A stretch of 10,110 bases of DNA from Bacteroidales bacterium UBA1223 (GTDB lineage Bacteria > Bacteroidota > Bacteroidia > Bacteroidales > P3), in assembly GCA_002309155.1 (NCBI GenBank), contig DBXB01000020.1, positions 53,253 to 63,362 of the forward strand, given 5' to 3'. The stretch's first letter is position 1; every line of letters begins with the position of its first letter. Under the pieces are notes generated by a model. That model had not been told where the DNA came from. It saw only the letters and a program-made list of their open reading frames with translations, and did not search any database. The translations under genes and the position numbers were made by a program. Of this stretch, positions 1 to 9,200 are shown piece after piece.

Positions 1-279
1 ACTGCCACCCTCACTTGGCGTCAGCCTGGTGATGTGCCGCAGAATTGGACTGTGCGTTATGCTACTGCCGACTTCAATCCTGCTACTGCGGCAGCTAGCG
101 ATTACACTGAACTCACTGTTCAGGGTAGCACTACTCCGTCTGCACAGTTGACAGGCCTTGTGGCTGGTACTACTTATTATGTATATGTAAAGGCCACATG
201 TGCTACAGCACCGCAGCTTGACGAGAGTCCTTGGAGCATGACAAGCAATGCCGCTCCTGCCTATACTTTCACCACTCCG
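1..279 (+). other. Fibronectin type III domain 1 (N-terminally cut)
   Basis: Residues 1-93 begin inside the domain at the B-strand (TATLTW), followed by the WTVRYA strand, and end with the hallmark Tyr-rich F strand (AGTTYYVYVKATC) and a G strand ending YTFTTP. The first strand lies upstream of the window. FN3 domains are beta-sandwich spacers or binding modules of secreted proteins. The SPWS turn after the F strand recurs as SGWS and SDWS in later copies. Confidence 0.85.
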
Positions 280-3200
280 ACATGCGTCGAGCCGATGAAT
301 GTTTTGGCTAGCGATGTGACCAACAGCACCGCTCAGATCAGCTGGACCGAGGTTGGCAATGCCACCGTTTGGACGCTGAAATATGGTGTACACGGCTTTG
401 ATCCCGACATGGAGGGAACCGAAGTTGCTTGTACCGCTGCAACCAAAGAGATTACTGGTTTGGATGCCTACACCACCTATGATGTTTATGTGAAGGCCAA
501 CTGCACCGCCACCGACGAGAGTGGTTGGAGTGTAGGTGTCACCTTTATGACATCCTGCCCTGATGGTGGTGACGTTGAAATTTCCGGTAACACCGCCAGT
601 ACGCAGTACACCATCCCGGTCAATACTTATTATAACTACAGCTACACACAGCAGATTATCACTGCCGATGAGATTCCCGGTGCCACTACTATCCAGGGTT
701 TGTCTCTGAAGTACGACTATTCTGCAGCTCTCGACCCGACCAAATACGATGTTACCATCTATATCGGTACTACCGATAAGAATTCGTTTGCTTCGAATAC
801 TGATTTCGTTGATCCTGCCACTCTCACTGCTGTATGGCATAGCACCTTCAATGTTGAGCAGGGTTGGAACAATTTCATCTTCGACACTCCGTTTGAATAT
901 GATGGTTCAAGCAACATCGTGGTTGCATTCGTTGACCATGTCACTGGCTATAACACTAGCAGTCACAAGTTCAACACGATGTCCACTGATTCGCCGATGA
1001 CTCTGGCTTATTATAGCGACAGTTACAACCCCGATCCTACATCATCCACCACACTGAGTGCTTACAGTGGTACAAAGACCACCTATAGCTACCGTAACGT
1101 GATGAAGCTGATGGCTGCTTGTAACACAAGCGTGACCTGCTTTGCTCCTGCAAGCGTAAGCACTAGTATTACTCCTGCCAATGTTGTTACAGTGACTTGG
1201 ACGGCTCGCACCGACCTGCGTCCTATTGTCAACAACTTCGAGATGAAGTATGGCTTCGCCGGTTTCAATCCCGACATCCAGGGTTCTGGTACGCTTGTCT
1301 CTAATTTAAATAATGTATTCAATTATAATATTACTGAAACTCTTGAGTCGGATGTTGACTATGATGTCTATGTTCGCACCGTCTGCGATGCCGACAATGA
1401 CGACTATAGCAAATGGACCAAGTCTACCTTCCATACCTATCCTACTTGCTGGGCTCCCTCGGCTCTGACCGTGATGGGTACCACCAGCAATAGCGCTACA
1501 TTGAGCTGGGCGGAGAACACTCCGACTCCTGCTACCCGTTGGGAGGTTGTCTACGGTCTGCCAGGCTTCAACCCCGACCGTGCTACTCCTATCGAGACTA
1601 CCAACAATACTGAGTTCGTGGTCACCGGTCTGAACCACTCTACTCGCTATGAGTTCTATGTCCGCGCTGTCTGCAGCGCCACCGACCATAGTGACTGGAG
1701 CCCTGTCGCTTCTGCTTTCACTCAGTGCGGTGTTTGGCAGTATGCCGACATGCCTCTTGTTGAGAATTTCGACGGAGTCACCGGCACTACCAGCAGCACC
1801 ATCAACAACCATGTGCTGCCCAACTGCTGGGATTACATCAACACCTCCACGACTACCAGTGGTACCTCCACATCTGGCTATCCTGGCTATCCTATTGCTT
1901 ATAATAGTGCAAGCTATAGTCACAGTGGCAACAACCACATGCGCTTCTATACCTACACTACGGCGGCCTATGGCGACCAGTATGCCATCCTGCCTCAGTT
2001 TGGCTTCGACCTTGATACCGTTGTCGTAGGTTTCTACGCCCGTGAAAGTTCAACCACCGCTACCTACGTCGGAACTATCGAGGTTGGTGTTATGAGTGAC
2101 CCGGACGACGCTAACACTTTCGTTCCTGTCGAGACGGTTCTTCCCACCACCACCAGTTACGAATATTTCGAGGTGAACTTTGAAGGCTTTACTGGTACGG
2201 GTCGCTACATTGCCCTCCGTGCTCCCAAGCCGTCTACTGGCTACAATGTCGCCTATGTTGATGACCTCACTGTCAAACTGCGTGAGAAAGTCAATTCAAT
2301 GGATGCCGGTTCCACCTTGGTTGCCTGCAACGAGTATGTTATGCCCGACACCACTGGTGGCAGCTATCCCAACAATCTGACCAACGCCACCTATGTGCTC
2401 CGTCCCGGCCAGGCTGGTAAGGTTGCCCATATCACTGGTGACTATGACCTCGAGTATGGTTATGACTACCTCAACGTATATCGCGGTGCCGTCAACGCCA
2501 ATAACCTCATTGGCCGCTACACCGGCAACGGTACTATTGACTATAAGACCACCAGCAACCTGTGGGCTGACAGCGGTTATGTAACCCTCGTCCTCACCAC
2601 CGATGCTGACAACGCCTTCCCGCAGATGGGCTTCAAACTGCTCATCCAGTGCGAAGATCCCGAAGCTGCTCCCGATTCGACTGAAGTTATTGTTGAGAAC
2701 GGTTCCTTCGCTTGGCGTAATGGCGAGACCTACTCGAACGCTATCGTCCGTACTGGTCTGACCTACGATGCCAATGCAGTGTCGGCTCCCGACATGGATC
2801 GCACATTCACAGCTTCTCATACCTATGTCAACGTGGCTGGCGTAGACAGTGTCACCTATCATATGGAACTGACCCTGCACCCGTCCTACAACCTGACATA
2901 CGATGCTACCATTTGCCAGCGTGATGAATATACATTCTACGGCAATACTTATACTACTACCAGTACCTATACCGTGGCTATGCAGTCTGAATTCGGTGCC
3001 GACTCTATCGGTATCCTGAACCTCCAGGTCAACCCCGCTCCTACCGCTGCTATCTACAATGGCGGTAGCGCCGTGACCGAGATTACCGGTCATTGCGACA
3101 ATGCCGACCTGACCCTGCTTGCTCGTAGTAACGACAACAGCGCTACCTTTGCTTGGGAGGACAACAGCACTGCTGCAACCCGCGTGGTCAATCCTCATGA

Positions 3201-6200
3201 GAGCAACACCTACACAGTGGTTGCCACTAACCCGACGACAGGCTGTACCAGCTTGCCCGCCAGCATTACTGTGACCACCACCCCGGTTCCCGCCCTCACT
3301 ATCAGTGGCGATGTTGAGATCTGCTACGGCCAGAGTGCTACTCTGACTTTGGCTGATGCCAACAATGTACCTGCTACCTATCGTTGGAGCAACGGTGCTA
3401 CCACTACCAGCATCACCGTCAACCCGACTACCACAACCACCTATACCGTCACAGCTACCACCAGCAACACCAGCGCTTGCCAGGCAACGGCAGAATTCAC
3501 CGTTGTTGTCAATCCGCTGCCTGTTGTGACTGCTACCGCTTCGGTCAACACTATCTGCTCCGACAGTATCATCACGCTGACCGCTACCGCTGTTGACGGC
3601 TACAGCTACAGCTGGAATACCGGTGCTGCCACCGCTGTTGCCACCACCGTAGCCACCGCTACAGGTGCATACACAGTCACAGTCACCGACCAGAACGGTT
3701 GTGTCAACAACTTCACCACCGCTACAGTAACCGTCAATCCTTCGTACGAACTGAGCGACTCACTGAACGTCTGCTACCTCAACAATCCTTACACTTGGGG
3801 TGCACAGCAGATTACCGCCAACGGTAACTACGACCAGATGTTCACCGCCGCTAACGGTTGCGACTCTCTGATCCACCTCGCCTTCAACTTCGAGCAGATG
3901 GGTGTTGAGAACAGCAACATCGAGCGTTGCTACGGTACTACCTATACCTTCGAGAACATCACCCGTATTGCCTCCGTCGATACCGCCCTTACCTATACAC
4001 TCGGTGTTGGCGATGCTGATATCAATGGTGATATACTTGAGTGCCCGAAACGTTACAACCTTGCTGTTAAGGTCAACCCCGTTAAGGCCACCACTGTTCC
4101 TCAGGTTGCTTGCGACACTTACACTTGGCCTGTCAGCGGTGAGACCTACACCGTCAGTGGCGATTATCCTTACACCTTGGCTACCACCAAGAACTGCGAT
4201 AGCGTCGTTACGTTGAACCTCACCGTAAACTACCAGAACACCGGTGTCGAGACCGTTACGGCTTGCGACAACTATGTCTGGGATCTGAACGGTGTCAACT
4301 ATACCGCTTCGACCAATGAACCTACCTTCACACTGCAGAACCAGTGGGGTTGCGACAGTGTCGTCACTCTCGACCTGACTGTCAACTACCGCAGCTACCA
4401 CGAGGACTTCCACTGCGTGCGTGATGCTTACGACTACACTTGGATCAATGGCAATACTTACGATCTGAATGTTGAGGTCACCGACGGCATCGAGTTCGTC
4501 ACCGGCACCAACGCTGTTGGATGTAATGAGATTGCTCAGCTCCACCTCATTATGAATCCTGCCATCGACTCCCTGAACTGGACTAATGTCGAGGCTTGCG
4601 ACGAATATGAGATTGCCAACGCTGTTGTCTTCACTGATGCTGATGACTGCAACGGCCATATCGAGCCTCTCTATCTGCGTGAGAGCGGTGACTATATTGT
4701 CCGTGTCCGTGCTACTGACGGTCACGATCAGGTTGCCCGCATCCACCTGACCATCACTCCGTCTACCTACCACACTACTATAGCTACCGAGTGTCTGCCT
4801 TACACCTGGACTATCCTCGACGATAACAACAACCCGTTTGAGGTTGCCACTATCACCGCTGAGATGGTGAATGGTGCCAATCCGTTCAACATGAGCGTTG
4901 ACCTGGCTGAGGCTGGTTTCACCACTTCTACTTGCTCCAGCATCGAGGTGCTGCGACTCACTCCGAAGTATCCCACCGAGGTTGTCGACACCGTCGTCAC
5001 CATCTGTGGCAATGGTAACTGGGTTGCTGAGAACAGTATCGTATTCAATGGTGCTGACTATGCCACCGGTATCTATACTTGGGACAACAGTACGCTCAAT
5101 GCTGACGGATGTAAGCTGACCAGAAAAGTTGACTTGACTGTCAACCCGGTCTATAACACCACCGCCGATCTTACCTTCTGCGAGAGCGAGTTCACTAACA
5201 ACGCACTCACTGTGGTTAACGCCAACAACGATGCTGAGTCGATTGAACTTACTATCCCCGGAGCTCTCAACGAGATAGCTTACAACAACACTGTGGTTGC
5301 CAACTGGACCACTGCTCTTGGTTGCGACAGTATAGTTACTATCAACTACACCGTCAATCCGACCCGCTATGCTGACACCAATGTCGTTGCTTGCTACGAG
5401 TACACTTGGGATATCAACGGTGAGACCTATCGTTTTGCTGATGGTGCTACTCAGGATCACGAGTACATCTCGGCTAACAATGAAGGATGTAATCTCATCA
5501 CCACCCTCCACCTCACGCTCAACGACACCGCTCGTGGCTATGAGACTCGCAATGTCTGCACCAGCTATGAGTACAACGGTGTGACTTATCATACCGACAA
5601 GACCTTCATTGAGAGGTATGATGGTGAAAAACCGATTTCTAACGGTTGCGACAGCGTTACCTACATCTCCTTCCACATCCAGCAGACCGAGCTCATCCAT
5701 CAGTATGTGCTCGCCAACAGTCCTTACACTTGGCAGAATGGTCAGACCTACAGCCAGAGTGTTGAGAACGTCTACTTTGATGCTCCTGCTGAGGGCGACT
5801 GTGGCAACGTCTACTCGCTGCATCTGACTATTGTTGATCCGATTGTTTTCTGTGACAATGCTTTACCGTACAACACTGGTATCAATGGCATCGTTATCAA
5901 TGACGGTTCAGTTAATGTTTGGAGCAACAGCGATCCTAACGGAAACGACACCATCCTCCACTACACTGTCAACCCGACTTACAGCAGCACCGAAACCAAG
6001 GATGTATGCGACAGCTACACTTGGGAAGGTACAACCTACACCGAGTCTGGCAGCTACATTGCTGAGTACACAAGTGCACAGGGTTGCGACAGCGTCCTGA
6101 ACCTGAACCTCACTATACGTACTGCTACAGCTGAGACGGTTACTGAAACAGCTTGCGACAACTACACCTGGACAGAAGGCGACGGTCAGACCTACACCGC

Positions 6201-9200
6201 CACCGGAAACTACACCTGGACCACCACCAATGTGGCTGGCTGCGACAGCGTGGTTACCCTGGCACTGACTATCAATGTCAATTCAGGCGTTGAGGTTACC
6301 GAGAACGCTTGCGACACCTACACTTGGACGGATGGCGACGGCCAGACCTACACTGTAAGTGGCGACTACTCGTTCTCGTTCAACGATGCTAACGGTTGCT
6401 CGGGCGACAGTGTCCTGCACCTGACCATCTATCCTACCTACGTGACCAACAGTGAGCTTGTTGTCAACGATGCTGGTTCTTACACCTACCTTGGTGTTAT
6501 GCACACAGCTCCATTCGACAGCACTATCACTTATACTTTCCAGAGCATCAATGGTTGCGACAGTACCGACAATCTGCACCTGATAATCCCTGTTGTCGAC
6601 GACAACGAGATTACAGAGATTCCTGTCGAGGCTTGCGGTAGCTACACCTGGACCATCGCTGGTGTTGAACACACCTACATCTGGATCCCGATGAGCGAGC
6701 GCCAGAGCCACGGCATGGCACTTTACAAAGATGCTACCTTCAACAAGTATGTGTACACCTACCCGACCGATACGACCTTCGTCAACGGTGTGATGACCCA
6801 CGTCGATGTGCTGCACCTCAACCTGCTTGAGTCGACTACCAGCACCGAGACCATCAACATCCCCGTAAGCTTGGGTACCTACACCATCAACGGTGTTGCC
6901 GGCGCAGTCGAGAATGTTCCTGTTGAGACCTTCAACTTCACATACGCTGACCGCGGTACCACCTTCGATACCATGCTTGCTGTTGGATCGGTTGTCTACT
7001 GCGATGACTATCGTACCTATACTATTAATTATATCGACAACTACGATACCACCGAGGTCTATGCTTGCTCTGATGCCGCTTCTTATGAGTGGAACAACGT
7101 GACCTACACCATCGGCGAACCGGGTCACACCTACTACTTCGCTCAGAAGGAGAATGAGGGTACCCTGACCGAACTTGTTCACGTTATCAAGATCAACCAG
7201 CGTGCCGTCAATGCTGAGACGATTACCGCCACAGCTTGCGACAGCTACGTATGGGCTAGCGGTGACAGCTTGACCTACACCACCAGCGTTACCGGTGTTG
7301 TTTACAACTACACCGACGCTAACGGTTGCGCTGCTACCAAGACCTTGAACCTGACGGTGAACTACAACACCAACAGTGCTACCACTGTGGATGTCTGCGA
7401 CACCTACACTTGGACTGCTGGCAACGGCAATACCTACACCACCAGTGGCGACTACCTCTACAGCTACACTGCTACTGCTGCTGGTAATTGCCCGAGCGTT
7501 GATACGCTGCACCTGACTATCCGTAACAACACCAACCAGACCATCGACACCGCTGCTTGTGAGACCTTCACTTGGAGCGCTGAGGACGGTGGTGACGGCC
7601 GCGTGCTGACAACCAGCGGTACCGAAACTTACAACTATACCGCTACTAACGGATGTCCGAGCGTCAATACTCTGAACCTGACCATCAACACCAACACCAA
7701 CCAGACCATCAACAAGGACGAGTGCGACACTTACACTTGGACTGCTGAGGACGGTGGTAACGGTCAGGCTTACACTGTCAGTGGAACCTACACCTACGAC
7801 TACAACACTGCACAGGGTTGCCCGAGCACCAACACGCTGAACCTGACCATCAGAACCAGCACAAGTTCGGTTGAGAATCTGGCACAGTGTGACAGTTACA
7901 CCTGGAGTGACGGTGACGGTCTCGTCCACACCGAGTCCGGCGTTTACACCTACACCGGTACCAACGTTGCAGGTTGCGACAGCAATATGACTCTCAACTT
8001 GACTATCAACGTCAACAACACTGGTGTCACTGTTGATACCACTGTTTGCGATGACTTCACTTGGGATATCAACAACCGTTACTACAACGCAACGGGTACT
8101 TACACTGCCAGTACAACTGATGGTAACGGTTGCGCTACCACCAACACTCTGCACCTGACTATCAACAGCTCCAGCAGCTATGACAGTGTCCTCTACATCA
8201 GCGACGGTTCATACCGTTACTATGGCCAGAACGCTACCGAGCTGTTCGGCGAGGGTGTCTACAACCGCACCGAGCATTACACCAATGTCGCTGGTTGCGA
8301 CAGTTCTCTCAACATCACCTTCAATGTTGGTACCGCTATCCTTGGTATCGACAATGTTGTGAACTGCAACGATTACACTTGGCGTAATGGTGAGACCTAT
8401 GTCTGGATCAGCGATGCTGAACGTGCCGCTAACTTGAACAGCGACAATGACGCACCTCTCTACAAGACCAGCACAGGTACTTATATCTACTACAACCCGA
8501 CTTACACTGTACCTCGTGAGAACGCCTACGACAGCGTCTATATGCTCGCCCTGACGCTCACTCAGAGCTACAACAGTTTCGATGAGGTTACTATGAACAT
8601 CAGTGACCGTGTTGTTGTCTACGGCGACAGCACGTTCAACTTCGACACTCTGGCAGTCCTGCAGCAGGATTTCGTCAACACTGACAAAGAGTTTGACGTC
8701 CACTTCCAGGCTGTCCAGCACTGCGACAGTGTTATCACACTGACTGTCCACCTCGTCAACAACTATCAGGAAGTCGTCGCTGACGCTGCTGACATCTGCG
8801 TTACCACCGACAGCTACACTTGGCGTAACCATGTCATCAGCACAGCTACCACCGACTACGACAACGCTCATACATATTATGTATATGATACGCTTGCTAC
8901 TGGTATCATCGAGTACATCGTTGTTAACCAGCATCCGTTTGCTTACGCTACCGAGCGCCGTACAGCTTGCGACAGCTACGAATGGAACGGCACCGTTTAC
9001 ACGGAGAGCACTTCCAACGCTACCGCTTACTTCCCGGCAGGTACCATAATCAACGGTCAGCCTCTGGTTTGCGACAGCACCGTGACTTTGATGCTTACCA
9101 TCAACCACAACACCAACACCACCTACACTGTTGACGACGCTTGCGAGGAATACACCTGGCTGGCTGCTAACGGTGGCAACGGTGAGACCTACACCACCAG

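Noticed and set aside
749..1000. Short plus-strand ORFs in other frames (for example 749-1000, 1649-2029, 3902-4216, 5831-6100, 9902-10087)
   Set aside because: All sit in frames 2 or 3 of the giant gene, are rich in Ser/Thr/Leu/Pro from shifted codons, and lack any domain or upstream ribosome binding site I could support.
1306..3198. Minus-strand open frames 1306-1938 and 2296-3198
   Set aside because: Same antisense register. They end at a + strand TTA (1306) and TCA (2296), overlap well-supported FN3, MAM-like and CUB-like sense domains, and encode nothing recognisable.
3384..3596. Plus-strand frame 3 ORF encoding a His/Gln/Tyr-rich peptide
   Set aside because: It is an out-of-frame reading of Thr/Ala-rich codons in Ig-like domains B and C. 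Composition is an artefact of ACC/AGC repeats.
3760..5823. Minus-strand open frame of 687 codons, the longest closed ORF in the window
   Set aside because: It is in antisense register with the real gene, its product is low-complexity and Val/Ser/Gly-rich with no recognisable domain, and its length follows from rare TTA/CTA/TCA codons on the + strand. It ends at an in-frame + strand TCA at 3760.
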